The notes below the pieces were generated by a model, which worked only from the letters and a program-made list of their open reading frames with translations, did not search any database and was not told the DNA's origin. From assembly GCA_964017155.1 (NCBI GenBank), contig OZ024862.1, forward strand, positions 34,729,690 to 34,793,689: 64,000 nucleotides of DNA. The letters run 5' to 3'. Positions within the stretch are counted from its first letter, which is position 1, and every line of letters begins with the position of its first letter. This document shows positions 41,106-54,359 of the stretch, one piece after another. The DNA is from Oasisia sp. SBJ-2009 (lineage: Eukaryota > Annelida > Polychaeta > Sabellida > Siboglinidae). A program made the translations under genes and the position numbers.

Positions 41106-41978
41106 CCCAGATAGCCAAACGATATTGGCCCAATATCGGCCCGATCTCGGCACCGACATCGGCCCGATCTCGGCATACGACATCGGGCTGATCTCGGGCA
41201 TCTCGGCCCTATGTCGAACCGAGATAGACGACATCGGCCCGATCTAGGTTTTGCACATGGGATCGATCTCGGTCCGATCTCGGCAATCTCGGCTGCATCT
41301 ATAGCATGCCTAGATGAAACCGATATAGCCTAGATGCAGCTGAGATCCCCGAGATCGGACCGAGATCGGACCGAGATCGGTGAGATCCCCGAGATCGGAC
41401 CGAGATTGGACCGAGATCGGCAATCTCGGTTTCAGCTAGGCATACTGCCTAGATGAAACCGATATAGCCTAGATGCAGCTGAGATCCCCGAGATCGGACC
41501 GAGATCAGACCGAGATCGGTGAGATCCCCGAGATCGGACCGAGATCGGACCGAGATCGGTGAGATCCCCGAGATCGGATCGATCTCGGCAATCCCGGTTG
41601 CATCTAGGCTATATCGGTTTCATCTAGGCAGTATGCCTAGATAAAACCGTTATAGCCTATATTACTTGGATACACTATAGGCTAGCTGTGTGTGCCTTAA
41701 TGAGTAGGTAACAAAGAATGCAATGACATATTTTGTTTTATTTTCATCACACAGTGGCAAAGTTTCCGAGGTTCTTCTCTTAGCCCTGTCCCCATTCCAG
41801 TCTTTGGGCCCCATGAACCATTTGGACAGACACTTCTGGATGGCGTTTTCTGTAGGGCCTACGAGGTGTCTTCATTTCTCCTGATGTCTTCTGCAATTAA
41901 AATGAAAGAGACATTAAGCTAGATACCATCTATATTTAACTAATATCACAGACTGAGCAACAAAATAATTGTTTACAA

Positions 41979-42013
<35 letters not shown>

Positions 42014-42024
42014 GTTTTGTAAAC

Positions 42025-42056
<32 letters not shown>

Positions 42057-42132
42057 GTGGCATGAATTTATATGCGCACGCTTGATTCTGTGGAAGATTA
42101 TATACATTTGTTTTTTATATAATTGTTTACAA

Positions 42133-42168
<36 letters not shown>

Positions 42169-42286
42169 TTGTAAACAATAATATAAAAAACAAATGTATA
42201 TAATCTGCCACAGAATCAAGCGTGCGCATATAAATTCATGCCACAAATTGAATATATATATATATATATTATATAGTTTACAAAAC

Positions 42287-42373
<87 letters not shown>

Positions 42374-42391
42374 TTGTAAACAATTAAACAA

Positions 42392-42431
<40 letters not shown>

Positions 42432-44453
42432 TTGTAAACAATTATATAAAAAACAAATGTATATAATCTTCCACAGAATCAAGCGTGCGCATATAAATTC
42501 ATGCCACAAATTGAATTGAATTGAAATTTATTTCAACAAACAACTACTACATTATAAATACAGTGCATAAAATACAATATAAATTGTTGAAAAAAGGGTA
42601 AAAGAAGTATAATACTTATCATGTTTACCCTTATAATTTCTTAATTTCATACATAAAGCATCTGAACAATGCAATAGAACACTATTTATATGTGTAACCA
42701 TACAGCATTTAATAAAAAAAGACATTGTGACATTTGTTGAAGAGAAAAACAAAATCTTTACAACAATAAACAAACTGAATGTTTATGTTTTTATCTAATT
42801 TATGTTAGCAAAAATTATCTAGGGCTCTAACACATAATTATTCAACAGTCTATTTGTATAACACTTTTTGAAATGATTTGAATTTTTTTACAACTAATCA
42901 GTGAATTGTCGAAGGAGTTCCAAAGTTTAACTCCAGTAACATAAATGCACATACTTTTTAAGTTAGTACGTACATAGATTTGCTTGAACTTGCATTTATA
43001 CCTGGATGAATATCGAGAGTCATGTATTTTGAACAATTTTTGTACATTCATTGGTAATATATAATGATATGCATTAAACATAATTATAGCAGTTTTTAGC
43101 TTTACAAGATCTGGTAATTTAAGAATATGTACATTGTGAAAGAGTAAATTTGTGTGATCAAGTCTTTTTGCACCACAAATTAATCTTGTAACTCTTTTCT
43201 GTAATAAAACTAAACAATGAATATTTGTAGCATATGTGTTACCCCATACTTCAGCACAATACATAATATAAGGCATGAAAAGAGAATAGTTCAAAATATG
43301 CATACCATGTTTGTTAATCAAAGAACTGGCTCTATACATAATAGCACAGCATTTTGACAGTTTAGATCTTACTGATAAAATGTGACTTTTCCAGTTTAGT
43401 TTGCAATCAATTACTACACCTAAAATGTTGTGGAATGTAATCTATTGATTTTCTCCTTATTTATTCTAAATCAAATGATTTGTTAATCTAGAAATGTACA
43501 AAGGTTTACGGATTTACAACAAAATAAATGATTAAACGTACCTTCTCCACTGTAGCTGTGCTTCTCTCTAAATCCTCTATGGCAGTGCAGTCAAGATGCA
43601 TGGAACCTAGTCTCAAAGGTCACTCACTACCTCCAGAGTTCCAGGCCTGGGAGGCTGGACTCCCCAGCTGGACTACTGTTACATCACTAGCATTGCCATG
43701 GTGTCACTGGGGCTGTAATCACTGATCTCTCCATGGGGTATCATCAGGCTAGGCAAAATTTAAGGACCTTGGAGTTCATTGACAGTTCAAGCTATATTCA
43801 ACTGTGAGAAGACATGTTTTGGTATAGTTTTGTTACAAAATATACTAATATTGTTTTGAATATATTTTCACAGACTGGAATTTCTTTGGATGTTCAAACT
43901 GTTTCTTCTAAAGATTATTTTCTTAGAAGAGTTTTTTTTATAAAAAAAAATTGTTTTTAAAAACACTTACGTGCAGGGAATATTATGTAGGTACACCCTT
44001 GGTTGTGTTTTAGTAGGCCCTATGACGGACGGCGGGACAATCTGATTATAGTGGCGCACAAAATATTGGAAACATTTAATAAAAAATAAACACATCTAAA
44101 CTCGCCCAAATTCTCTACTAATTACACTCACCACAATTAATGCGATATGTATTAAATTAGCTTTGCATACGTTCACATTTATAAAGGATAACAACATTAT
44201 ATTTACTGCCAAACGCTTGCTGCATATAACGACATGGCTTATCTTGGGCCGATCTCGGTCCGTTGTCGGCTGCATAAGTGCCTATATACTGCCAGTATCG
44301 CCAACATCGGAACGATATTGGCCCGATGTCGGCTGCATAGTGCGTACAGCCAGTATAGCCAACATCGCACCGATATCGGCCCGACATAGGAGAGATAGGC
44401 CCGAGATTGCCGAGATGCAGCCGATATCGTGCCGATATAGGTGGCTATCTGGG
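41106..44453. mobile_element. TIR element with palindromic CCGATCTCGG-type termini
   Basis: CCCAGATAGCC at 41106-41116 is the exact inverse of GGCTATCTGGG at 44443-44453, and both are flanked by TA, the expected duplication. About 540 bp at the left and 240 bp at the right end are dense in CCGATCTCGG, CCGAGATCGG and CCGATATCGG. The interior holds AT microsatellites, inverted unique segments and a nested LINE. Two minus-strand coding-like scraps survive: near 43542-43710 (WNSGGSE, a stop, then GSMHLDCTAIEDLERSTATV before a gtacgt donor) and near 41700-41890 (ENAIQKCLSKWFMGPKDWNG). Superfamily not identified. Confidence 0.6.
42514..43490 (-). pseudogene. 5'-truncated LINE inside the TIR element
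   Basis: Minus-strand frame from about 43435 to 42842 reads LGVVIDCKLNWKSHI-like sequence, then KLSKCCAIMYRASSL, YSLFMPYIMYCAEVWGNTY, LLQKRVTRLICG and GVKLWNSFDN, a non-LTR reverse transcriptase C-terminus. The 3' UTR ends near 42514 in AATTTCAATTCAATTC, a short-repeat tail. About 165-200 codons survive with few interruptions, so this is one of the younger insertions in the window. It is nested within the element at 41106-44453. Confidence 0.75.
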
Positions 44454-45000
44454 TAACAATATTAACAATTTAACATGACGAGTCACTCAACACAGTGCAA
44501 TCATGGACATATGTGACATAATCATATGATATGACTGATGCCACTAATCTAAATCTTCATCTTTCACTATATGTCTATATATACTACCTTTTTGTTTTGT
44601 TGAAACCCGAACACGAATCATAATGACTACGTGATGGCATAATCTCTGAACAGATTTGATCTGCTCAATGGATGGTGGCTGCTTAACGTGAAGATGAAAG
44701 GGTATACCGAAGAAAGGTGATGTCATTGGATTCCGAACGCTACAAACCAGGCCATCGAAAAAGCGCTCTCATTTGCCAAGTAGATTGTATCAAGTTCGCC
44801 AGATGGCAATACCAAATGATGATTCTATTCGCTAGAGGGCGGATTTTCTAACGACGTCTTGAAGGCACGGCTGTCAGTGCCTTTGTTTGTAGTACTCGGT
44901 GCGAACTTCCAACAAAAACGTGGTCGAGCTGTCAAGTTGGGGTCACCGACGAACGTCAACAAACGCCGTCCCCACCTCGTAGTTGCGTGACCAAACTACG

Positions 45001-45160
45001 TATATATAGTATGTTTCGTGGGCATTGTTGTACGGTTCAGTCATGTTTATTCACAAGCTTGGACATAAACCTAACATGATGACGTTCCTTTTGTAATGTT
45101 TGAATCGTTGCACCGACAGAATTATTGGCTGATGGCTGTGATGCGACCCTTTTTCGCCCG
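45001..45160 (+). promoter_or_regulatory. MPV17L2: Core promoter and non-coding first exon of the MPV17L2-like gene
   Basis: A TATA box (TATATATA, 45001-45008) lies about 30 nt before an initiator-like TTCAGTC (45036-45042). The predicted exon 1 ends at 45160 with a strong donor, CCCG|gtaagt. The matching acceptor is tatttgcag ending at 46105, so exon 2 starts at 46106, with 73 nt of 5' UTR before the ATG. The stretch 44850-45050 is more GC- and CpG-rich than its surroundings. Exon boundaries are inferred from splice consensus only. Confidence 0.5.
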
Positions 45161-46178
45161 GTAAGTAACAACAAGTTACCAACTCAACTGAACTTCGGTA
45201 TATACAACTTTCTGTTCAAGTTCGGCTAGTCTGACTCAAGTTTCATTTTCATATAGGCGTCATGGAAATTTTGAATGATACACTGTCGTTAATCATCTGT
45301 AGTCTGTACTGTAGACGTAGTCGTAGTAGTGTGTATTTGCCATAATTTGGGGCCGAACTTAACTAGCTGTCAAACCTGTCCATTTTGGGGGCGGGGGGGG
45401 GGGGGGGAGCATGCCCCGTATCTCCCACCTAGTGCTAGTCTTGCTTGGGTCTGGTCGAAATGGCCTACACAATTAATGACAAATTCCCTCTCACATTTTT
45501 TATGACTCCCACCGTAAATTTGTGCCCTTATTTATTGTTCAGGCCAACTCATGGCGTTATCATGCAGTTATTGCAGGATAATAATATTTTTGGCAATTTT
45601 GCCAGTCACAGATATTTTAGGCGGACACGTCCATGTTTACTTGTATATATGCAATGCCAAGGCAGCTGAGGTGTGTTTTATGACCTGAAATAAACGACAA
45701 ACACGTGTGACACCATTTAGCAATACATAACTGACAATATCTGTGAATTTTTGTGCTCCTTATATTTGTACCTCAACATCACCCATCCAGTGATATTTGT
45801 ACCCATCCACAATGGGTAATACCTGTTCAAATGACGGGTGGACAGGTATCTGCATAAAACTATGGGCCAACTTCCCATTTCCCACCAGCTAATGTAATAG
45901 GGTTGGTAAAATTCCCTATATTTTAGGACATAAATTAAGATCAAACTTCAGTCTCCTACTTTATAATTCCTCCAGCTCACTCATGTTTTTCTTTTGAATG
46001 TGTCAACAAATTGTTGGTAACATTACAATATAAACAAGTAGCTCGTAGTTAATCTGTTCACGTCATGACGGTTATAAAATAATGTACTGTTCTATTTATT
46101 TGCAGACTGGACTCAGATGATGCCATTGGGACCACTATGTGACAACGACTTTGATTGCGTGAGTGGACAGCAGGTGTT

Positions 46179-46883
46179 ATGGCCACCTTGAATATTGTGC
46201 TGCAGAAGTTGGCTGCATTCCGGTTTGTGCAGGGGAAGACACGCCTTCTTTTCACCAAGTACCTGCTGCTGACTAACACTGTCATCACAGTGAGTCTGTC
46301 TGGCACTGGTGATGCACTTCAGCAGTACTATGAGAAAGTGCAGAAACGACAAAAGCATTGGAACCCTGTGCGCACCAGACACGTTTGTTGGACCGGTGCC
46401 GTCATTGGCCCCATGTGTCATTTCTGGTATCGCTACCTCGAGGAAATCCTGCCCGGCCGTACGATCATGCCCGTCGTGAAGAAGCTGTTCCTCGATCAGG
46501 TTGTCTTCACTCCCGTCTACATTTCTGTGTTCCTCGTCATGTTGGGTTGTTTTGAGCGAGCGACATTCGGCGAAATGATGCATGACTTGCAGCATAAGGG
46601 GGTTGTGTTGTTGAAGGCCGACTGGATAATATGGCCACCTGCACAGATGGTCAACTTCTGTCTGCTTCCCGTCCAGTACCGGGTGCTGTACGACAACACG
46701 ATATCACTCGGGTTTGACTGCTACTATTCGCATGTGAAGTATCGAACTGACCATGACAGTGAACTCGATAGGGATGTTGTTCATTGGTCAAACACTCACA
46801 TGGATGGAGAAGATGAGGAGGAATATGATGAAGATGAACATTTACACAGGACCGTCCATCTAAGGGAATTCTTCAGCATATGA
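46179..46883 (+). CDS. MPV17L2: MPV17-like protein 2, mitochondrial membrane protein
   Basis: Single coding exon of 234 residues, complete. The family (Mpv17/PMP22/Sym1) consists of small multi-pass organelle membrane proteins; vertebrate MPV17L2 is mitochondrial and linked to mitoribosome assembly. Seen here: an early hydrophobic stretch near 25-45, the family GP..HFWY block at 77-84, KKLFLDQ at 101-107, hydrophobic 109-124, and the strongly conserved C-terminal ADWIIWPPAQMVNF at 147-160 followed by PVQYRVLY. An acidic tail (about 209-221) follows the conserved domain. The open frame extends eight codons upstream to a TTG at 46155, but the first ATG, at 46179, has a good Kozak context (G at -3 and +4) and starts a plausible mitochondrial N-terminus, so it was chosen. 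A non-coding first exon lies about 1 kb upstream. MPV17L2 fits better than MPV17 because of the WPPAQMVNF/YSHVKYR end. Confidence 0.9.
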   Translation: MATLNIVLQKLAAFRFVQGKTRLLFTKYLLLTNTVITVSLSGTGDALQQYYEKVQKRQKHWNPVRTRHVCWTGAVIGPMCHFWYRYLEEILPGRTIMPVVKKLFLDQVVFTPVYISVFLVMLGCFERATFGEMMHDLQHKGVVLLKADWIIWPPAQMVNFCLLPVQYRVLYDNTISLGFDCYYSHVKYRTDHDSELDRDVVHWSNTHMDGEDEEEYDEDEHLHRTVHLREFFSI

Positions 46884-48425
46884 TACATCCAACTTTTGTA
46901 CATAGCTGTATTTTAATAACATAATTTTGTAAATACATGACAGTATGCTGGTATGTATGCATGCCTGCAGAATTCGCACAAGTGACATTGTACTGGTACC
47001 CAGTGTGCTTATATTTATTATGCTTAAATTTGTTATCCATCAGTACATGAAATCCTCCCGTGTGATGTTGCTCTACAGTATGATGTGAAATGAGATATTT
47101 TTACACCCAAAATCTACCTTGCAAAATAATTGGCTGGCGCAAACTTAAAGTTATAAAAATTGTAATGGTTACAGGAAAAGTGCAGTAATTGCAAGTGATT
47201 CTGGTTTTTAAGTTATGCAGAAATTCATTATAATTTATCATAAATCAGTAGCAATTAATTGTCATACCAGAACTTGGCTGCAGTATAAGCAATACATTTC
47301 TGTATAACAAATCTGTAATTGAAATGGTGTAATAGTAATTGATTTGAAAATGTTGATGTATAATTAAAATGAGACATACTTAATTTGCATTATGCATGGT
47401 AAGTGTCACAGTTGTCTGTCAAGAATCTTGGTGTGCAATTTGAATAATTTGACTACACACCAATGATCTCACAGTCTTCAGCATCAGCAGATCGCATGCT
47501 AAGTTTATTTATTATGTACAGACACTACAGCTTTAATAACCAAGAAACTGACTTGTCAGTCAAGTTCAGGGTAACTGGTGTGTTTTGTAAGTGAAGCCAG
47601 CCCTGATTTCAAATGTGCATTGTTTGTATGTAATTTACAAAAGACAATCTTTTGTAAAGTTGATCATTTTTAAACACCTTATATACTCTTGACAGTTTTA
47701 TAAACCAATTCAGCTGTGCAGTGAATTTGGCTGTAAGTATAAGTTATGTTGCTTGGTTTGTTTACTTGCCGGTTTGATTGAAGTATATCAACAATCAGTG
47801 TTTTGATAACACCACTGTTTATACCAAAATACACTAACTAATATCTGGTTTGTGTATGTGCAAACAAAATAATTATATGTTATATTTGATGGTATGTTTT
47901 CATGTTTGCAAAAAAACGGTGAATGTTGTTGTTTATTAATTGCCAGATTTATTCATCATTGTAATGTTCATGTTTTTTGTTTTTGTAATGGTTCTATGAA
48001 GTGTGTGGTGTCAATGATCTCCATTAATGAATCTGAATGGAAATACTGGTAGGCTTAGTTATTGTTGTTTGGAAAAATGCCAAATAACACATAAAATATA
48101 TAAACGTTATTTCTCAAGAGTACATTTTAATGTGAACATAATTTATACTATTCTTTGTAACCTGTGTACTTTTTACATACAAGTAAATACAAAATATGCA
48201 TTTAACTGTTAAATCAGTTGGCTCATTATCTCCCAACTCTTTGCCAAGGGAGGGAGGTAAATGCGAATATCTTATGGATAGATGCCGAATGTTAATTCTT
48301 ATCAGATTACTGCATTTTGGGATACAGACATTGAACTGTACGTGGCATTCAGGGAGACTATGGTGTTTTGTATATTGTTATTGTTATTATGTTCACCCTA
48401 TAATAAATAAAAATTTGTCACAAAA
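46884..48425 (+). other. Probable 3' UTR and polyadenylation site of the MPV17L2-like gene
   Basis: No coding signal is seen between the stop codon and 48400. Overlapping AATAAA signals at 48402-48411 are followed by a GT-rich stretch (48420-48445), the layout of a poly(A) site. A shorter 3' UTR is possible, since A/T-rich signals are common here. Confidence 0.35.
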
Positions 48426-48859
48426 ACTGATGATGTAGTTGTGGACTTTTCTAACAATGATTTATGTCAAATGCAGTTTAGTTACTAAGAGTGGGTTGAA
48501 ATAATTACCCATACTGCACGGTAGACTGTAATTGGTTAGTGTAAGGGTAAAGGGGTAAAGTACACCTGGTATAATAATACACTAAAGTTTGGATTATTGT
48601 ATTAATACACTAATGTTTGGATTATTGTAAGTTTATCTTTTCCCAGCTGCTGATGTTCAAGCACATCCTTCTATGTCCCTTTGCTTCGTGGAACCATTGG
48701 CATTGATCGATATGTGCATTCATGTAATCAAATACACAAAAGTAGGCATTCAGTGCAATGGGACTTGGACACATTGAATTGCCAATCATTTCCCAGGTCA
48801 GCTGGCAGATGGCGTCACTGTCGGCCAATGCAGACTCGATAATTCTAAAGACACCAGGT

Positions 48860-48980
48860 AGCGCTACGATTGCTACACATGAGAGCTAGTTCGCCGACAT
48901 AAACAACGAAAGCAACCTTCCCTATAAGCATGTGTTTAAACATGTTTGGTTGACAACACTACAGTCTAGAAGCCGTAGCC
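48860..48980 (+). promoter_or_regulatory. Candidate promoter and 5' UTR exon of the copine
   Basis: The first copine coding exon begins at its ATG straight after an acceptor, so an upstream UTR exon is required. The best candidate donor is GTAGCC|gtaagt at 48981, inside a locally GC/CpG-rich island (48840-49400) in an AT-rich region. The island also holds two copies of GGCCATGGCGCCGAG (near 49268 and 49291). No TATA box was seen. Inference from context only. Confidence 0.3.
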
Positions 48981-49942
48981 GTAAGTTTATACTGTATACT
49001 TGTCTTTGTTTTGCAATGTTGTCACAAAACGCCAGTGCCGAAACTGGCGGAAGGCTGCACTAATCTAAGTCGACTAAGCCGGGCCCCGGGCTGTTCCAGC
49101 TAGGCTAGCCGTATAGCCAGGTTAAACTTAGTCCTTACAACTTCAGCTGGAGCTATGGCCTGTACCTACTGCCAGTAGACAAGGGCTAGACAAAACGAGG
49201 CCTGGAAACCGGAAGCCTTGATTACCAGCAAACTGAGGACGAACTTCATAAGGAGTTAGCGTGCACGGCCATGGCGCCGAGTTTAGCGGCCATGGCGCCG
49301 AGACCTGAGTCAGACTGACCCACATACCTAAGCCGACGCCCCCACAGACACAGTTGTAAACATAACCCCCAACTCCCCAAGGCTCAAATGACCCCCTCAT
49401 CTAGGCTTAGGAGTTAGGTGATTTCTGAGTAATATGCATACCAGCCCTGACCACGCCCATGGGAATGCGTATTGTTAAACTATTTATTAGTTACTTTACC
49501 GATGATATATTACTAATATAGCTTAACGTACAATTTACAAGTATCTAATATAATCACAACTAATGTGTGACAGTGTGAAGTTATGAATATAGTTAACTGG
49601 CCAAGATAATTAATTTGTGAAACAATTTTCAATACAAACTGAGTCTCTACAACATGCATGGGATCTGTAGCCTGCAAAACTACCTTGTTACATGCATTTA
49701 GCCGTATCTACAATTTTAAAGTTTAACCCAAAAGCATGAACATTAATACAAATTGTTTTGTGTCATGACATGATCATGCTCATTTCTTAATTTATACACA
49801 TCATGCATTATATTAACGCATGATGCTTCGTTATATTGTATAGTATTTTGTCACAAAACTAAAAAAATCTCGTATTATATGTTTAGGACAAATATATGTC
49901 CTGTTCCTGTGATGTGGTTCTGTACGACTGCTTTGTGCTCAG

Positions 49943-51648
49943 ATGTCACTGCCAGGACAAGCCCCGTGCAGCAAGGTGTCCCTCCAAGTGAGCTGCTCCC
50001 ACCTGACCAACAAGGATGTCGCCTCCAAGTCTGACCCGTGTGCCGTCCTCTCCATGCAGGACCATGTCGGCAACTGGTACGAGGTGGGTCTACTTTGTCA
50101 TGTTGTTTCAGAACTGTCTCATTAACTGGTGTCTGTTCAATCAAAAGAACTCACAGTGACTCCTAACAAACTTACCTGCATGCTGATATGGATAGGAGTA
50201 AAATATTGTAATGCTTTAATTTATTCTTTGGATCTATTTATTTTAATGTTTTAAAGTATATATTATTTTTATTAAGTTTAGTCAAATAATCACAGAAAAT
50301 ATGTTTTAATGTCTTAAATTATTTAAATTAGTTTTATAGATACATATCGTTTATTCTCTACTTTTTAATTTATATATATGCTAATGTCTTAAATTATATA
50401 TTATTTCAATCTATTTTAACAAATATACTTCGCATGTTTTATGTACCCATTTCAATCTGTATGATTGCCCAGAGTAAAATAAAACTATTATATTAATAAT
50501 TAAGTACTATGTATATTATTATATATTTATTTATTCTGCTACTTTATTTATTTACTTATTTACTCTTAATTAGCTCAACCAGCATGTCATTTTAATTATT
50601 TATTAATTAATAGTTTACAAATTAACATATATTTGAGTTTTTATAATTACAATTGACACAACTCTTATATTGCTGTAGTCATTTGTTAATAATTAAGTAC
50701 TATGCATATTATTATATATTTATTTATTCTGCTACTTTATATACATATATACAGGCTGTATATGTATGTATATTTTCTTGACTACATTGGCATATGATAT
50801 AGACTACAACAATGCCATCTCTGTTTAATTTTAGTTTCTCTTGTAGTTCTGTACAACACTGATTTAGACAAACGTACTCATATGTTTTACTTGTACTTTT
50901 ATTTTATTTATGTCTTAGGATGTTTTAATGTTGTCAACACTACCGAACAGAGTTTGTACTTTGGATCTTAGTGTCTAAATAGAATTTATTATTTTATTAT
51001 ATTGTCTCCGGTACTTCATCATCTAGTAGCAAAACAGGTGGTGGGTTAGGGATAGGGTCAGGGATAGGGTCAGGGATAGGGTCAGGGATAGGGTCAGGGA
51101 TAGGGTCAGGGATAGGGTTAGGGTCAGGGCTACAAAAGCAGGTAGTGAACTGGGAAGAGCAGGCATGTGTGACATCATCATTCCCTCTGTTCACGAAACT
51201 TGAATTTATTATCGTCAACAAGGTCTTCTACTAAACCTCTGGCAGTCTGGCTTAATGTTCATCAATGTAAATGGTTAGGATTTATTTTTTGCTTTTAGTT
51301 AGATAGACCAAAACCAGTATGTTTTGTTTTTCATCAAGGTTTAGCACATTACTATTAGATCCACTGTGTTCACTGTGAATCTAAAAGTAATGTGCTTATT
51401 GGAGGAGCGTAGGTGTACCTGTTCTCAAATAGCGGATCGATATTCACCAAATCTTATTTTATTGTAAAATCTTAACATACTAAATTTAAATATATATTTT
51501 ATATGACATTTCAGACATAATATTTTATTTATTTATTAGCTTAACATAATAATCTTTAGGTAGATAATCTAACATTTTAAAGGACATCTTACTTAGATAT
51601 ATTATTTATTAAATCAAAATATCTTTTTATTTACCATTTTACACACAT

Positions 51649-51684
<36 letters not shown>

Positions 51685-54359
51685 TATATTTATTTGTCAT
51701 ATTTCATTTTATTATATATAGGCAATACATGGCTCAACGCCAGAACACATTCATATTTAACATGATATGTAATTGCATGTTGCAAATGACAAATAAAGCT
51801 TTATTATAATTATTATTATTGGATTGTGCCATGTGTTGTTAATTATTATAGTGTATATTTTTAGGTTGGACGCACGGAAAATGTGAAGAATTGTCTTGAT
51901 CCAGACTTTGTTCACACTTTTGAGATTGACTATTACTTTGAGAACGTTCAACAATTGTACTTCGCAATATATGACATAGACAACGAAACGGAGAAGCTCA
52001 CCGACGACGATTTCCTTGGACAGTTGCAATGCACTCTGGGACAGGTATGTATGCTTATGTATTTCATAAAAATATAAAAAAATTGTAACATCTGATTTTG
52101 TGTACTGTCTCTCAATACCAAAGAGTGGCTTGTATATAGGAATTTAAGAACATTTCAATGAACATTTCAAAGATTTAAAGTTTGTAATGAACATTTCAAG
52201 GATTAAAGTGTGTAACGAACATTTCAAGGATTTTAAGTGTATAAGGAACATTTCAAGGATTTTAAGTGTGTAATGAACGTTTCGAGGATTTTAAGTGTGT
52301 AATGAACATTTCAAGGATTTTAAGTGTGTAATGAACATTTCAAGGATTTAAAGTGTGTAATGAACATTTCAAGGATTTTAAGTGTGTAATGAACACTTCA
52401 ACTACAGTTACCCCTGGTAGTATGAAACATGTCGTTTGGAACATCACACCTTTTCTCACACTGCAGGTGGTGGCTTCAAGTCCGTATGTCAGACCACTTG
52501 TAAAGAAGAATGGCAGCAATGCTGGCAAAGGTGAAATCAAGGTGAGCCTATAAGTATGACCATGCATGTACAAGTCACTGATGGATGTTGGACAGGTTGT
52601 ATACAGTTTTGCAGTATGTGATTTTGCCAACATTTTGGTAGGAGCTGGTGGGTGTCATTTTCCCTGCAAGGACATCTACCCAAGGTATGCTTTCAATGTT
52701 GCCTTATAACTTGTAGCATTCATTTTGCATAGAATATTTAACTTACACTTTTCGACCGAGATGTAGTACTTTTGTTTGCTGATGATAATTAGAACTGTCT
52801 CCCAGTGTGCTTGCTAGAAGTTTAAAGTTTAGGTATTCATGTTATTTTAACTTAAATTTTCAAATGCATGCTGTGTTGCAGATACGAGCAGAAGAAATGG
52901 GAAACCTGAATGAAGTGTTACGAATGTCTTTCAAAGCTCAGAACCTTGACAAAAAGGTAAGCTTCTCTTTAGGAATCTAAAGATTCATGGCACCATAGAC
53001 AGAGAGAACATTATACAGGGTTACAGATTTAAAAGAGTAAAATCCTGCACAGAATAATTTGTAAATGTTGTGCATGTTCAGAAGACAGCATGTGTAAAGA
53101 CAAACCCCAGCGTAGAAAACACACTGTAAAATAAGCACAGCTTAGAACATATAAAAATAGCATGCATAAGATTTACAAGTGGTGATATTACATATATATA
53201 TATATATAATTTGATAGATCATTACGTATAACATAGTCACTGTTAGTCATAATCCTATGTCCTGTGGGTGACTAAAGAAGCGCAGTCATTATGTAAAATG
53301 CATGGGTTTAATAACATGTCATTGTTAATGAGTTCCTTTTATGTCAATATTGAGTTGATGGATTTACATTATTCATGCGAGAGACCATGATGAATTTTTA
53401 ATGATGCAGGCTGGCCCTCTTCAGAAAGGAAGGGAGTGGCAATGTCAGATTGTATTTTAATTAAATATCTAAACATCTCGTACAAAAAGTAATCCGAGGT
53501 GCCAACAAGCAGTACATCTACTGTTCGTCATGTCGGTAGTGAACTCACCTCTCTAACAGCCATATATAAAGACAGATCCAAAAAAAGAGCAGGCAAAATT
53601 ATCTCAGACCAAACTCACCCCGCCCATCATCTGTTCGAATTATTACCTTCAGGGAAACGCTATAGGTGCATCCGTACGAAAACAAATCGCTTTAGAAACA
53701 GTTTTTACCCGAGTGCCGTAGCAGCCTTATCAGGAGTTAAATATAGAACGTAGCTGTAAAGACCCTGGAAACTTGGCTGTTTTCGCCTCTCTGGCGGAAT
53801 TGTTATTTTTCTGGTGCTGGTTGGTGTGGCTGAGCTGTACGCGTGTGGGGTGTGGGTGTACCTATTCTCAGTGGCGGATCGGTGGTGCTGAGCAACAATC
53901 TTATCTTCTCCTGAAATGTTAGCTTAACTTAATAATTGTATAAATATATATTTTTAAACAAAATTGGACGCATTCAATTGTAATTCAATTGTAAATATAA
54001 TTTTAAAATGATATTTTAGTCCTCTTATAGTGTATGTCTATTTTTAAAGGATATTTTTTTAAATTATTTATTTATTTATTTTATTAACTAATTTACACCA
54101 CAATTATTGTTAAATAGATAATCTATTATTTTAATGTTGTCTTTAGTTATTTACTATATTAAATTTTTTTTTTTTATATTAAAATATTTTTTTATTTTAT
54201 TTTAAAGAACATATCATGTACAATGTATATTTTATATCTATATTTTATATTTGTTTGCCGTGTTCTATTTTACTGTATATTTAGGCACTATGTAAGTCAA
54301 CGCCAGACTACATTCCAATTTATCATGTAACTTTTACACGTTGAATATGGCAATAAAGC

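Noticed and set aside
40612..41191. Plus frames of about 150 codons rich in SAQCGYS
   Set aside because: Generated by the 20/40-bp tandem repeat.
46155..46178. TTG start eight codons upstream in the MPV17L2-like frame
   Set aside because: Not an ATG; the first ATG at 46179 has good context and matches the family's start region.
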